Made by a program: the position numbers and the translations under genes
Shown: one piece after another, positions 31,697 through 41,981 of the stretch
How positions within the stretch are numbered: position 1 is the first letter of the stretch
Layout of the letters: each line of letters starts with the position of its first letter
Notes under the pieces: model-generated
What the model was told of the DNA's origin: nothing
What the model saw: only the letters and a program-made list of their open reading frames with translations
Database searches by the model: none
Assembly (NCBI GenBank): GCA_024346935.1
Contig: AP024878.1
Coordinates: 558,001 to 622,000, forward strand
Source of the DNA: Vibrio inusitatus
GTDB lineage: Bacteria > Pseudomonadota > Gammaproteobacteria > Enterobacterales > Vibrionaceae
Direction: 5' to 3'
DNA: 64,000 bases

Positions 31697-31924
31697 ATGT
31701 CACAGAATATCTGCCCAGAGTGTAGTAAAGAATTGGATTGGGATGGTCAGTATTATTGCGCCGATTGCCAGTTACACTATAAGAAACACGCCTTTTGCCC
31801 TGATTGCGATGTTGAACTGGAAAAGCTGCAAGCATGCGGAGCGGAAAGCTATTTTTGCAACGCAAGTTGTAATGAGCTCAAGTCTAAGTCTCGAGCTCGA
31901 TTTGAGTTTAAGAAAGTTGATTAA
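31697..31924 (+). CDS. yfgJ: YfgJ-family zinc-ribbon protein
   Basis: Small cytosolic protein (75 residues) with four Cys-X2-Cys-like pairs: CPEC, CADC, CPDC and then two more cysteines, consistent with two zinc ribbons. Function unknown in the family. The ATG at 31697 has GAGG six bases upstream; the in-frame GTG at 31685 overlaps that ribosome site and is rejected. It sits between der and xseA, as in E. coli. Confidence 0.85.
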   Translation: MSQNICPECSKELDWDGQYYCADCQLHYKKHAFCPDCDVELEKLQACGAESYFCNASCNELKSKSRARFEFKKVD

Positions 31925-31934
31925 CCTTGAACTA

Positions 31935-33284
31935 TTAATCCTGAGAAGGTGTGATGGATTGTACGTGTGATGTAACCTCTCCGTCAGCAAATCGAGTTAC
32001 CAAGGTGTCACCGGATTTCAATTGCTGAGATTGAGTGACAACTTTACCTTGTTTAGTCGAAATCGAATAACCTCGACGCATTGTTGCTAATGGACTCACT
32101 GCGTCAAGCTTTTCGGTAAGCAGTTCAAATTGATGCCTTTCTTGCCGCACTTGTGCTTCGATGGCTTTTTTTAGTCTTTGCTCTAAATGGCTTAGAGTTT
32201 GTTGCTTTTTCGCTATCTTATTGGCTGGAGCATGCATTTCTAGTTGCATCTCAAAACGAGAAAGACGTTGCTTTGCACTACTTAATTGAGCAAGCATCGC
32301 TCGCTTTAACTGAGCTTCTTTTTCATCTAATTGCTGGCTTTGCTTTTGCAATTGATGCTTTGGATGAAGTTTTTCTAATCTGTGTTGCTGAATCAATACC
32401 TGTTGTTGCTGTTGGCTAATGTAACGATTCATGGCGTTAATTAGCTGCTTTTGCTTCGCTAATATACCTTGCAGTTTAAAGCTTTGATCTCGACTAACTA
32501 ATTCGGCTGCAGCTGACGGTGTCGCTGCACGAAGATCTGACACGAAGTCGGCAATAGTGACATCCACTTCATGTCCAACTGCGCTAATGATAGGGATCTG
32601 GCTCGAGGCTATGGTACGTGCCACTATTTCATTATTGAAACACCAAAGATCTTCTAATGACCCACCACCTCGTCCAACAATCAAAATATCACATTCGTTA
32701 CGTTCGTTGGCAAGCCCAATGGCTTGAGCAATACTTATAGCCGCTGAGTCACCTTGCACCATAGTGGGGTAAATGATGATAGGAAGGCTAGGATCGCGTC
32801 GCTTGAGTACTTGGAGAATGTCATGTAGCGCTGCCCCTGTAGCTGAGGTGATCACGCCAACATGTTTTGGGTGTTCTGGTATTGCAAGCTTATTGGATTG
32901 CGCAAACAGTCCTTCCGCAGCAAGTTGCATCTTTAGCTCTTCAAACTGCTGTTGCAGTCGCCCATCGCCTTCTGGCTGCATTGATTCGATGATCAACTGA
33001 TAGTCACCACGAGGTTCGTAAAGAGAAAGCCTTGCTTTAACTAGTACTTGCTTGCCATTTTCTGGACGGAAGGTGACCCGGCGATTATTGCCTCGGAACA
33101 TCGCACATTTGACTTGAGCGCGTGAATCCTTGAGTGTCAGGTACCAGTGACCCGATACAGGAGCTGAGAAGTTTGAGATTTCGCCAATTAACCAAACCAC
33201 GCCCATTTCGTTCTCGAGGAGTAAGCGGACTTCAGCATTAAGGCGTGAAACAGTAAAGATGTTGTTAGATTGCTGGGAAGGCAA
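31935..33284 (-). CDS. xseA: Exodeoxyribonuclease VII large subunit
   Basis: Single-strand DNA exonuclease subunit. N-terminal OB-fold ([20 protein letters not shown]), catalytic core with [34 protein letters not shown] and [27 protein letters not shown], then long Gln-rich coiled coil. The frame is open to an ATG at 33470, but homologues begin with LPSQ just before IFTVSRLN; no ATG or GTG exists there, so a TTG at 33284 (449 residues) is proposed. Convergent with yfgJ, divergent from guaB. Confidence 0.9.
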   Translation of the reverse strand: MPSQQSNNIFTVSRLNAEVRLLLENEMGVVWLIGEISNFSAPVSGHWYLTLKDSRAQVKCAMFRGNNRRVTFRPENGKQVLVKARLSLYEPRGDYQLIIESMQPEGDGRLQQQFEELKMQLAAEGLFAQSNKLAIPEHPKHVGVITSATGAALHDILQVLKRRDPSLPIIIYPTMVQGDSAAISIAQAIGLANERNECDILIVGRGGGSLEDLWCFNNEIVARTIASSQIPIISAVGHEVDVTIADFVSDLRAATPSAAAELVSRDQSFKLQGILAKQKQLINAMNRYISQQQQQVLIQQHRLEKLHPKHQLQKQSQQLDEKEAQLKRAMLAQLSSAKQRLSRFEMQLEMHAPANKIAKKQQTLSHLEQRLKKAIEAQVRQERHQFELLTEKLDAVSPLATMRRGYSISTKQGKVVTQSQQLKSGDTLVTRFADGEVTSHVQSITPSQD

Positions 33285-33491
33285 AATGACGCTCGTCAGA
33301 CGTGAATATGGAGGATAGCGCCAATATACTACACAGTAAGGGTTAAAGCGCAAATTTAATCCCAAAAAATGTGTAGCCAAACGATTGCGCTCTGCGTATA
33401 ATCCGTCCGCAATATCAATCCAACTCAGTTTACAAAACCTTGTAAATCGTTGGGTCCTTACTTTAAACATCTATGTTGTGAGATATTGCAA

Positions 33492-34955
33492 ATGTTACGT
33501 ATTGCCAAAGAAGCGCTGACCTTCGACGACGTCCTACTGGTTCCAGCACACTCCACCGTTCTCCCAAATACAGCGGATCTTCGCACCCGCTTGACGAAGA
33601 ATATCAACCTTAATATCCCAATGATTTCTGCATCTATGGATACAGTTACAGAAGCTCGCTTGGCTATCGCATTAGCTCAAGAAGGCGGTATTGGTTTTAT
33701 TCACAAGAACATGTCTATTGAGCAGCAAGCTGAGATGGTTCGTCAGGTTAAGATCTTCGAAGCTGGTATCGTTTCTGATCCTGTCACGGTTCGCCCTGAG
33801 CAAACTATCGAAGAAGTGCTGAAGCTAACTGAAAAGCATGGCTTTGCAGGCTTCCCTGTTGTTGCCGATAATCAAGAGCTAGTGGGCATTATTACTGGCC
33901 GTGATATTCGTTTTGTTACGGATATGAGCAAAACTGTTTCAGCAGTTATGACGCCAAAAGAAGACCTAGCTGCTGTTAAAGAAGGCGCTTCTCCTGAAGA
34001 AGTTCAAGAGAAAATGCACGAAGCTCGCGTTGAAAAAGTTCTTGTAGTAAATAACGATTTCAAACTGCGCGGCATGATCACAGCAAAAGATTTCCATAAA
34101 GCTGAGCGAAAGCCTAATGCATGTAAAGACGAGCGTGGCCGTTTACGTGTAGGCGCTGCGGTTGGCGCCGGTGCTGGTAACGAAGAGCGTGTTGCTGCTC
34201 TTGTTGAAGCGGGTGTTGATGTTCTACTTATTGATTCTTCACACGGTCACTCTGAAGGTGTACTAAGCCGCATCCGCGAAACTCGCGCAGCACACCCAGA
34301 TCTTGAGATCATCGGTGGTAACGTTGCAACAGGTGCTGGTGCTCGTGCTCTTATCGAAGCTGGCGTAAGCGCAGTTAAAGTAGGTATCGGCCCTGGCTCT
34401 ATCTGTACCACTCGTATCGTGACTGGTGTTGGTGTTCCTCAAGTGACTGCAATCGCAGATGCAGCAGAGGTAGCCGCTGAGTTTGATATCCCTGTTATTG
34501 CTGATGGTGGTATCCGTTTCTCTGGTGATATCTGTAAAGCTATCGTAGCGGGCGCATCTTGTGTGATGGTTGGTTCAATGTTTGCGGGTACTGAAGAAGC
34601 ACCGGGTGAGGTTATTCTTTACCAAGGTCGTTCTTATAAGTCATACCGTGGCATGGGTTCTCTTGGCGCTATGTCTCAAGGTTCTTCTGACCGTTACTTC
34701 CAAACTGATAATGCTGCAGACAAGCTTGTTCCTGAAGGCATTGAAGGTCGTATCGCATATAAAGGTCGCCTAAAAGAGATCGTTCACCAGCAAATGGGTG
34801 GTCTACGTTCGAGCATGGGTTTAACTGGCTCTGCAACGATTGAAGATATGCGTACTAAAGCTGAGTTTGTTCGTATTTCAGGTGCCGGTCTAAATGAATC
34901 TCATGTTCATGACGTTCAGATTACCAAAGAAGCTCCAAACTACCGCTTAGGTTAA
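33492..34955 (+). CDS. guaB: Inosine-5'-monophosphate dehydrogenase
   Basis: Oxidises IMP to XMP, the first committed step to GTP. TIM barrel interrupted by a CBS pair (about residues 92-200) with catalytic C305 in [13 protein letters not shown]. The ATG at 33492 gives the usual [16 protein letters not shown]; an upstream in-frame TTG is rejected. 487 residues. guaA follows after a 196-base spacer that contains a large hairpin repeat. Confidence 0.97.
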   Translation: MLRIAKEALTFDDVLLVPAHSTVLPNTADLRTRLTKNINLNIPMISASMDTVTEARLAIALAQEGGIGFIHKNMSIEQQAEMVRQVKIFEAGIVSDPVTVRPEQTIEEVLKLTEKHGFAGFPVVADNQELVGIITGRDIRFVTDMSKTVSAVMTPKEDLAAVKEGASPEEVQEKMHEARVEKVLVVNNDFKLRGMITAKDFHKAERKPNACKDERGRLRVGAAVGAGAGNEERVAALVEAGVDVLLIDSSHGHSEGVLSRIRETRAAHPDLEIIGGNVATGAGARALIEAGVSAVKVGIGPGSICTTRIVTGVGVPQVTAIADAAEVAAEFDIPVIADGGIRFSGDICKAIVAGASCVMVGSMFAGTEEAPGEVILYQGRSYKSYRGMGSLGAMSQGSSDRYFQTDNAADKLVPEGIEGRIAYKGRLKEIVHQQMGGLRSSMGLTGSATIEDMRTKAEFVRISGAGLNESHVHDVQITKEAPNYRLG

Positions 34956-34965
34956 TATTTTCGTC

Positions 34966-35049
34966 GCTGACTGCTTCGAACTCTGCGTCGAAGGTGCTCA
35001 TTTACTTTTGTAAGCTGCGCGCCTTCTCCTCGATTTCAAAGCACTCAGC
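34966..35049. repeat. Long imperfect inverted repeat between guaB and guaA
   Basis: Arms of about 31 bases (34966-34997 and 35019-35049) are complementary apart from a small internal bulge; both ends carry GCTGA-TGCTT / AAGCA-TCAGC. The loop is about 21 bases. It would form a stable hairpin in guaBA mRNA. No T-run follows, so it is not a classical terminator. It resembles intergenic hairpin repeats seen in Vibrio genomes. Confidence 0.65.
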
Positions 35050-35151
35050 TTAGCAAATATCACCCTAGAAGCTCTTTTGATTAAAGAGACATTTATTTAA
35101 AGTTTTGGAGGCCATTTTCCTCCATCCATCTAATACTATTGAGATTTCTAA

Positions 35152-36729
35152 ATGACTAAGAATATCCACGACCAGCGTATTTTGATCCTTGATTTTGGTT
35201 CTCAGTACACTCAACTTGTTGCGCGTCGCGTGCGTGAAATTGGTGTTTACTGTGAGCTTTGGAGCTGGGATGTAGAAGAATCGGATATCCGTGAATTCAA
35301 CCCAGACGGTATTATCCTTTCTGGTGGTCCAGAGAGTGTGACAGAAGAAAATTCTCCACGTGCTCCACAATACGTTTTTGACTCAGGTGTTCCAGTTCTA
35401 GGTGTGTGTTACGGCATGCAAACGATGGCTGAGCAGTTGGGTGGTAAAGTTGCTGGCTCTGATGAGCGTGAGTTTGGTTATGCTCAAGTAGAAGTGGTAG
35501 AAAAGTCAGCGCTCTTCAATAATATTGAAGATGCAATCGCAGAAGACGGCAATGCACTTCTCGATGTGTGGATGAGTCACGGTGACAAGGTTGTCGAAAT
35601 CCCATCAGACTTCACTAAGATTGCTGAAACAGATACGTGTCCGTATGCTGCAATGGCGAACGAAGAGAAAAAATATTACGGTGTTCAGTTCCACCCAGAA
35701 GTAACGCACACTCGTCAGGGCGCGCGTATGCTAGAAAACTTCGTTATCAACATCTGTGGTTGTGAAAAACTTTGGACATCTCAATCTATCATCGACGATG
35801 CTATTGCTCGTATTAAAGAGCAGGTTGGCGATGACGAAGTGATCCTTGGCCTATCAGGTGGTGTTGATTCATCGGTTGTTGCTATGTTGGTTCACCGCGC
35901 AATTGGCGATAAGCTAACTTGCGTATTTGTAGACAACGGTCTGCTACGTCTTAATGAAGGCGAGCAAGTAATGGATATGTTTGGCGACCACTTTGGACTA
36001 AACATTATCAAGGTTGAAGCAGAAGAACGCTTCCTAAGTGCTCTTGAAGGCCAATCAGATCCAGAACAGAAGCGTAAGACCATCGGTCACGTTTTCATTG
36101 ATGTATTCGATGAAGAATCTAAGAAACTTGAGAATGCGAAATGGCTTGCTCAAGGTACTATTTACCCTGATGTTATTGAATCTGCGGCTTCTAAAACAGG
36201 CAAAGCGCACGTTATCAAATCGCACCACAATGTAGGTGGTCTTCCAGATGATATGGAAATGGGTTTGGTTGAACCGTTACGTGAGCTATTTAAAGATGAA
36301 GTTCGCAAGATTGGCTTAGAGCTTGGTCTTCCTTACAACATGCTTTATCGTCATCCGTTCCCAGGACCAGGTCTAGGTGTTCGTGTTCTTGGTGAAATCA
36401 AGAAAGAGTACTGTGATTTGCTACGTCGTGCTGATGCTATCTTTATTGAAGAACTGCACAACGCTGATCTTTACCATAAGGTATCTCAAGCATTTACGGT
36501 GTTCTTGCCAGTTCGTTCTGTAGGTGTAATGGGCGATGGCCGCAAATACGATTGGGTTGTTTCTCTGCGTGCAGTAGAAACGATCGACTTCATGACTGCG
36601 CATTGGGCACATTTGCCATACGACTTCTTGGGTAAGGTTTCAAACCGTATCATCAATGAAGTAGGGGGTATTTCTCGTGTCGTTTACGATATCTCAGGTA
36701 AACCACCTGCGACTATCGAGTGGGAATAA
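35152..36729 (+). CDS. guaA: GMP synthase (glutamine-hydrolysing)
   Basis: Aminates XMP to GMP. N-terminal class I glutamine amidotransferase with nucleophile C86 (GVCYGMQ), ATP-pyrophosphatase domain with P-loop SGGVDSS near residue 235, and C-terminal dimerisation domain ending in KPPATIEWE. 525 residues. Confidence 0.97.
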   Translation: MTKNIHDQRILILDFGSQYTQLVARRVREIGVYCELWSWDVEESDIREFNPDGIILSGGPESVTEENSPRAPQYVFDSGVPVLGVCYGMQTMAEQLGGKVAGSDEREFGYAQVEVVEKSALFNNIEDAIAEDGNALLDVWMSHGDKVVEIPSDFTKIAETDTCPYAAMANEEKKYYGVQFHPEVTHTRQGARMLENFVINICGCEKLWTSQSIIDDAIARIKEQVGDDEVILGLSGGVDSSVVAMLVHRAIGDKLTCVFVDNGLLRLNEGEQVMDMFGDHFGLNIIKVEAEERFLSALEGQSDPEQKRKTIGHVFIDVFDEESKKLENAKWLAQGTIYPDVIESAASKTGKAHVIKSHHNVGGLPDDMEMGLVEPLRELFKDEVRKIGLELGLPYNMLYRHPFPGPGLGVRVLGEIKKEYCDLLRRADAIFIEELHNADLYHKVSQAFTVFLPVRSVGVMGDGRKYDWVVSLRAVETIDFMTAHWAHLPYDFLGKVSNRIINEVGGISRVVYDISGKPPATIEWE

Positions 36730-36759
36730 TCCTTAGCTAACATGATTTAGTTTTACTTG

Positions 36760-36790
36760 AGCCCACAAGCTTAGCTTGTGGGCTTTTTTT
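36760..36790 (+). terminator. Terminator of guaA
   Basis: AGCCCACAAGC / GCTTGTGGGCT with TTA loop and T-run. Confidence 0.93.
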
Positions 36791-36874
36791 ATGTGACTCA
36801 AAAATTAGGAAAAATGGTCCGAGGCGTGCGAAAATAGTCCTAATCAGATTAATCGATAGATAGAAGAATTACAG

Positions 36875-37396
36875 ATGGCAAAACTGACCCTTCAAGAGCA
36901 AATGCTGAAAGCTGGCTTAGTCAATGAGAAGAAGCTAAAGAAAGCAAAGAAAGGCGCTAAGAAATCTCGCGTGCAAGCACGTGAAGCTAAAGCAGCGGCA
37001 GAAGAAAACCGAGTTGCACAACAAGAGCGCGATAAGCAAATTAACCAAGAGCGTGAACAGCAGCGATTGGCGAAAGAACTCAAGGCTCAAGTAAAACAAC
37101 TTATCGATATGAACCGTATCGATACCTCTAAAGGTGAAATCAAATATAACTTTACTGACGGTACATTAGTGAAGTCTGTATATGTTGAAGAACTGTCCCG
37201 TACTCAGCTTATCAAAGGTATTTTGAGTATTGCTCGAGATGGCGAGAGCTATGCGGTTATTCCGACAATCGTAGCTGAGAAAATAGCTACTCGTGTCCCT
37301 GAGGCGATTGTTGAAACCATGCAATCAGAAGAAGAAACACCTGATGAAGATGACCCTTATAAGGACTTTGTCGTACCCGATGACCTTATGTGGTAA
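36875..37396 (+). CDS. DUF2058 protein, YaiL-like
   Basis: Basic protein of 173 residues beginning MAKLTLQEQMLKAGLV, a signature of the DUF2058 family; a highly charged Lys/Arg/Glu helix (residues 18-75) probably forms a coiled coil, and a folded C-terminal part ends in an acidic DDPYKDFVVPDDLMW. E. coli YaiL is described only as nucleic-acid associated; its biochemical role is not established. Own promoter region and terminator. Confidence 0.82.
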   Translation: MAKLTLQEQMLKAGLVNEKKLKKAKKGAKKSRVQAREAKAAAEENRVAQQERDKQINQEREQQRLAKELKAQVKQLIDMNRIDTSKGEIKYNFTDGTLVKSVYVEELSRTQLIKGILSIARDGESYAVIPTIVAEKIATRVPEAIVETMQSEEETPDEDDPYKDFVVPDDLMW

Positions 37397-37417
37397 CTCA
37401 CAACCTGAGTTTTATAG

Positions 37418-37441
37418 GGCAGCATTGGCTGCCTTTTTTTA
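37418..37441 (+). terminator. Terminator of the DUF2058 gene
   Basis: GGCAGC / GCTGCC hairpin with loop ATTG, then seven T. Confidence 0.88.
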
Positions 37442-37684
37442 TGTCTGTTCAAAAATCAAACGCTCAGGCATACCTACAGTGAAACGGTGAAAGAAACTCA
37501 ATCGATTGCAGGTCTTTATGGGGGATAAATGTTACTTTAACGTTTAGATTCACAGCCTTTGTTATAGGATGCAACATTTGTTTACGTTCAGCTACGCTCG
37601 CGTATTACTATGAAGCATGGCACTCGGTGTTCCAGAGAAGTACTCGTTTAAAGGCATTAGCCACGGAAAATAACGGAAAATATT

Positions 37685-38830
37685 ATGAAGAAAATACTCA
37701 CAGCAGTCCTAACGCTATGTACCGCGTTTGGGGTGGGTGCAAAAGAACTTGATTGGAAAGCAGTGGAAAAAAAGGCTGAAGGACAAACCGTCTATTTTCA
37801 TGCTTGGGGTGGGAGTCAAGAAATTAACCGCTACATCCAATGGGCGAATAACGAGTTGCAACAGCAATATAGTGTCACATTACAGCATGTTAAGGTGACC
37901 GATATTGCAGAAAGTACTCCTCGTTTAATTGCAGAAAAAGCCGTAGGAAAAAGCGAAGGTGGAAGCATTGATCTGGTTTGGGTTAACGGAGAAAACTTCA
38001 AATCGATGAAAGAGAACACGCTGTTGTTTGGGCCCTTCACGGAGTCTTTACCTAATTGGCAATATGTTGATCAATCGTTACCTGTAGCGGTGGATTTCTC
38101 TGAACCAACAGAAGGACTGGAAGCGCCGTGGGGAGTAGGGCAGTTGGTTTTTATCTACGATGAAGAATTACTGGTCGCGCCCCCTACGTCATTTGCTGAA
38201 ATGCTCCGATACGCCAAGCAGAACCCAAATCGCTTGAGTTACCCTAAGCCACCCGAATTTCATGGCACCAGCTTCTTAAAGGCGCTGCTTATAGAGCTTT
38301 CAAACAATGATCCTGCATTGTCTAAAACTGCAACGGAAGAAGATTTTGCTCGACTTAGCCCATTACTTTGGACTTACCTAGATGAGTTTCATAGTGTGGC
38401 TTGGAGACGTGGCAAGCAGTTCCCTGCGGGCACAGCTGAGATGATTCGTCTGCTTGATGATGGACAACTGGATCTGGCACTGACGTTTAATCCTAATGCG
38501 GTTTATTCCGCACAAGCGGCTGGAAATTTAGAATACACCACTAAGCCATATGCGATGAATGCGGGTGCTCTCTCAAACATTCACTTCTTAGCCATCCCTT
38601 GGAATGCCACGGCGAAGGAAGGTGCGCTAGTTGCTATCAATTTTTTACTTAGTCCCGAAGCTCAATCACATAAAGGTGACTTAGCGGTATGGGGAGACCC
38701 TTCTGTTCTTGAACATAAATACTTGAAAGGAAGTGCGCAGGCCTCTGAGCAGTTTGAAGCAATTGATGAGCCTCATCCAAGCTGGCAAGTATTGATTGAG
38801 AAAGAATGGCTTAAGCGTTACGGGCAATAA
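37685..38830 (+). CDS. ynjB: ABC transporter substrate-binding protein, YnjB-like
   Basis: Periplasmic binding protein with signal peptide MKKILTAVLTLCTAFGVGA and an extracellular solute-binding fold (YFHAWGGSQEINRYIQWAN near the N-terminus). 381 residues. It leads a tight four-gene operon matching E. coli ynjBCD plus ynjF. Related systems carry thiamine, iron or polyamines; the substrate of Ynj is unknown to me. Confidence 0.85.
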   Translation: MKKILTAVLTLCTAFGVGAKELDWKAVEKKAEGQTVYFHAWGGSQEINRYIQWANNELQQQYSVTLQHVKVTDIAESTPRLIAEKAVGKSEGGSIDLVWVNGENFKSMKENTLLFGPFTESLPNWQYVDQSLPVAVDFSEPTEGLEAPWGVGQLVFIYDEELLVAPPTSFAEMLRYAKQNPNRLSYPKPPEFHGTSFLKALLIELSNNDPALSKTATEEDFARLSPLLWTYLDEFHSVAWRRGKQFPAGTAEMIRLLDDGQLDLALTFNPNAVYSAQAAGNLEYTTKPYAMNAGALSNIHFLAIPWNATAKEGALVAINFLLSPEAQSHKGDLAVWGDPSVLEHKYLKGSAQASEQFEAIDEPHPSWQVLIEKEWLKRYGQ

Positions 38831-38836
38831 CGGACG

Positions 38837-40546
38837 ATGCTTCGACCTCTCTACGCACTTGTTGTCGTCTTGTGCGTATTGCCAACCATACCGGGAGTGT
38901 TAGGCGTTGCTTCTGCTTCGCTTAGCTATATTCCCCCATTGGGCATGAATTCACTTTCCTTTGCCGGTTTTAAACAAGTGTTTGCTTGGAATGGTGTTTG
39001 GCAGTCTATGGGGTTAACCCTGTTTTCTGCCATTGCGAGTAGCTACCTAGCTTGCTTATTGGCCTTTGCCATTTTGCAACGTTGTTGGAATACTCGGTGG
39101 TGGCAGAAGATAGAACTTTCCCTATCACCTCTGCTTTCAATCCCTCATGTGGCATTTGCTATTGGTTTTGCCTTCTTGTTTGACCCGACGGGTTTAGGTG
39201 TTCGTCTTATTCATACGCTGTTTGATTACGATCTCAATCAATCGACAGGCCATGAGCTCGCCTTGCTTATTCATGACCCCTACGCGTTAGGGTTAATCGT
39301 CATGCTCGCGATTAAGGAAGTGCCTTTCTTGCTATTGATGAGCATTCCCATTCTGAAACAGCTGAACATTGATAAGACAGAAAAGATCACAGCCTCTATG
39401 GGTTACAGCCGAGCACACGCTTGGTGGAAGTCTTTATTTGTACAATGGTTAGTGAAACTACGTTTTCCTATGCTAGCAGTATTGGCCTATAGCTTATCTG
39501 TCGTGGATGTGGCATTGATTGTGGGGCCAACTAATCCTCCAACCTTTGCAGTACTCGTATGGCAATGGTTTAACGACCCTGATCTTACGTTACTTCCTCG
39601 AGCCTCTTCTGGTGCTATTGTTCTATTCATCATCGCCATGCTGATCATTGCTTTTGCTCGAACAGTAGAGTGGCTACTTACTAAAGGATTTCGTGGGTGG
39701 CAAATCTCAGGGCGACGCGGAGTTATGCTTCCGGGGAGAGGGCTGTTTAGCGGTATGATTCTACTTACCGGAGCCATGCTTCCTCTAATGGTGGTATGGA
39801 GCTTTGCTCAGCGCTGGCGCTTTCCTGATATTGCTCCTAGTCGTTATTCTGTTCGATTTTGGGAGTACGAATGGTCAGGCATCATCAGTACCATTGAACA
39901 GAGCCTAAGTTTAGCCTTGGTTTCTGGAAGTGCTGCAGTCGTATTGGCATTGATAGCACACGAGTATCGTATACGACATCGTTGGCAGGTTCCGGGCTAT
40001 GTTATCGCCATACCTATGTTGATTCCGCAACTCTCTATCTTGTTCGGATTACAGATAACGACCTTATTTATTGGTGGAAATGCACATTGGCTATGGGTGT
40101 GTTGGGCTCATCTGTTTTTTGCATTCCCATTTGTTTACCTTTCACTAGATGGCCCGTGGCGCAGTTACAATGAAGCGATGACTCGTGTCGCATTAAGTTT
40201 AGGAAAAACGCCATTATCGGTATTCCTAAAAGTAAAGCTACCTCAAGTATTGCCAGCTATTTTGTTTGCGTGGGCTATTGGCATCAGTGTCAGTCTATCT
40301 CAATATTTACCAACCCTAATCTTGGGAGCGGGGCGTATTTCAACACTGACTACCGAAGCCGTTGCATTATCCAGTGGCTTTGATCGTCGAGTAACCGCTA
40401 TCTATGCTTTGTGGCAAGCGTTGTTACCATTGATATTTTTCTTTATCGCGATATTGGGCAGTCGTATGCAAGTTCGATATCGTCGTAGTAAATTTAAGGG
40501 GTTGCAGTCGAATGAGTCTGTGTCTAAAAAATCTCACAGTTCGTAA
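38837..40546 (+). CDS. ynjC: ABC transporter permease, YnjC-like (fused two-domain)
   Basis: Inner-membrane permease of 569 residues with about twelve helices in two homologous halves, each with a binding-protein-dependent transport EAA-type loop (for example AMTRVALSLGKTPLSVFLKVKLPQ in the second half). The architecture is that of ThiP/FbpB-type double permeases. It begins six bases after ynjB and overlaps the start of the ATPase gene by 35 bases. Confidence 0.86.
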   Translation: MLRPLYALVVVLCVLPTIPGVLGVASASLSYIPPLGMNSLSFAGFKQVFAWNGVWQSMGLTLFSAIASSYLACLLAFAILQRCWNTRWWQKIELSLSPLLSIPHVAFAIGFAFLFDPTGLGVRLIHTLFDYDLNQSTGHELALLIHDPYALGLIVMLAIKEVPFLLLMSIPILKQLNIDKTEKITASMGYSRAHAWWKSLFVQWLVKLRFPMLAVLAYSLSVVDVALIVGPTNPPTFAVLVWQWFNDPDLTLLPRASSGAIVLFIIAMLIIAFARTVEWLLTKGFRGWQISGRRGVMLPGRGLFSGMILLTGAMLPLMVVWSFAQRWRFPDIAPSRYSVRFWEYEWSGIISTIEQSLSLALVSGSAAVVLALIAHEYRIRHRWQVPGYVIAIPMLIPQLSILFGLQITTLFIGGNAHWLWVCWAHLFFAFPFVYLSLDGPWRSYNEAMTRVALSLGKTPLSVFLKVKLPQVLPAILFAWAIGISVSLSQYLPTLILGAGRISTLTTEAVALSSGFDRRVTAIYALWQALLPLIFFFIAILGSRMQVRYRRSKFKGLQSNESVSKKSHSS

Positions 40547-41159
40547 ACTAGATGGCAGTGTGCTGTTTGATAGTTTGAATATGACTATCGATTCTGGTGA
40601 AGTGGTGTCTTTGATGGGGCCTAGTGGATGTGGAAAATCGACCTTGTTGGATGTTATCGCAGGTCACTTATCAGAAGAGTTTTCTTATCATGGAGAGGTA
40701 ATACTCAACGAACGTATGTTGGACTCGGTATCTGCGCATCAGCGTAAAGTAGGAATACTGTTTCAGGATGACTTGTTATTTCCACACCTTAATATCTGGG
40801 AGAACCTTGCTTTTGCACTCCCAAATACGGTGAAAGGTGAACAAAGAAAGCTACAGGCTATTGAAGCTCTTGAACAAATATCATTGAGTCAATTAGCGCA
40901 CTCCTATCCTGAACAAATATCAGGAGGACAGAGGGCAAGAGTGAGTTTAACTAGAATGTTATTGGCACAGCCAGAGGTAGCATTACTGGATGAACCCTTC
41001 AGTAAACTTGATAAGCAACTGCGTTCACAGTTTCGTGACTGGGTATTCGAGCAGTTAAGGGTTGCTAATATTCCTGCGCTTATGGTGACTCATGATGAGC
41101 AAGACATCCCTGGTAATAGTCGAGTGTTGAATTGGCCTTGGGAGAAGAGTCATGCTTGA
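40512..41159 (+). CDS. ynjD: ABC transporter ATP-binding protein, YnjD-like
   Basis: ATPase of 215 residues with Walker A GPSGCGKST (about residues 36-44), signature ISGGQRARVSL, Walker B VALLDEP and a switch histidine in MVTHDEQD. It lacks the C-terminal regulatory domain. Overlaps ynjC at its start and ynjF by eight bases at its end, showing translational coupling. Confidence 0.88.
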   Translation: MSLCLKNLTVRKLDGSVLFDSLNMTIDSGEVVSLMGPSGCGKSTLLDVIAGHLSEEFSYHGEVILNERMLDSVSAHQRKVGILFQDDLLFPHLNIWENLAFALPNTVKGEQRKLQAIEALEQISLSQLAHSYPEQISGGQRARVSLTRMLLAQPEVALLDEPFSKLDKQLRSQFRDWVFEQLRVANIPALMVTHDEQDIPGNSRVLNWPWEKSHA

Positions 41160-41757
41160 TAGTTTTAGTATCAAGGTTATCCGTTGGCCCTTAGCTCAAG
41201 GCGCTAGGGCATTAGACAGCATAGGTATCACTGCTAACCAAACAACGTTATTCGGTTTTATTATTGGTTGTTTTGCTTTGCCATTGTTGGCATTAGAGCA
41301 ATATACAGCCGCACTGTTGTTGATAGTGTTAAACAGGATTTGTGATGGCTTAGATGGCGCACTCGCCAGAAGGCAGGGAATTACTGATGCCGGTGGCTTT
41401 TTGGATATAAGCCTCGACTTTCTATTCTATTCTATGGTGCCATTCGCCTTCGTACTTGCCAATCCAGAAGCGAACGCTATCGCTGGAGCCTTCTTGATTT
41501 TTTCATTTATTGGTACAGGCAGTAGCTTTCTCGCGTTTGCTGTAATGGCGGGTAAAAGAGGTATAGATAACCCAGTCTACAAGCACAAGTCTCTATATTA
41601 TATGAGTGGCTTAACCGAGGGCACTGAGACCATTGGTTGTTTTATTCTTATGTGCCTGCTCCCCAACTACTTTGCAGAGCTAGCATACCTATTTGGCGCC
41701 ATGTGTTGGTTTACTACTGCAACCCGCATCTACTCAGGGTTTCATACTTTAAAATAG
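41152..41757 (+). CDS. ynjF: CDP-alcohol phosphatidyltransferase, YnjF-like
   Basis: Integral membrane enzyme (201 residues, about five or six helices) with the complete family motif: DGLDGALAR, then G and the two later aspartates in GGFLDISLD. Such enzymes join a CDP-diacylglycerol to an alcohol; the acceptor here is unknown. Its start overlaps ynjD, so it is part of the importer operon, as in E. coli, but the sulfurtransferase gene ynjE is absent. Confidence 0.86.
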   Translation: MLDSFSIKVIRWPLAQGARALDSIGITANQTTLFGFIIGCFALPLLALEQYTAALLLIVLNRICDGLDGALARRQGITDAGGFLDISLDFLFYSMVPFAFVLANPEANAIAGAFLIFSFIGTGSSFLAFAVMAGKRGIDNPVYKHKSLYYMSGLTEGTETIGCFILMCLLPNYFAELAYLFGAMCWFTTATRIYSGFHTLK

Positions 41758-41800
41758 CGTCTAGCTTGTCTATTAATCGCAAATCACGCTCCGTGGTATG

Positions 41801-41884
41801 CGTCATTCTCGAGTGTTTTTATCGGGAATCTATTTCTACTCAATACAATCGAAAGGTCCCTGATAAAAGCCGTCGGGGACGACG
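41801..41884. repeat. Hairpin-forming intergenic repeat element
   Basis: Two 30-base arms, 41801-41830 and 41855-41884, are imperfectly complementary (about 19-20 of 30 positions by eye), each with CGTC at its outer end and a TTTTATC/GATAAAA core. It abuts the copy B repeat directly, and the two may be one composite element. No ORF is supported. Confidence 0.55.
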
Positions 41885-41981
41885 ATTTGTTTGGCATAAG
41901 TTTTCAATACTTACTAAGAACCTAATATCCGACTTAATCTTACTTGTGTATGAAAGTCAGACTTTAGCTTCTAGCTATTAC
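41885..41981 (+). repeat. Dispersed intergenic repeat, copy B
   Basis: Same sequence family as positions 1-98 (see that entry): shared ATAAGTTTTCAATACTT and AAGAACCTAA, about 80% identity over roughly 90 bases. It follows the ynjF operon and precedes the FNT gene. Confidence 0.65.
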
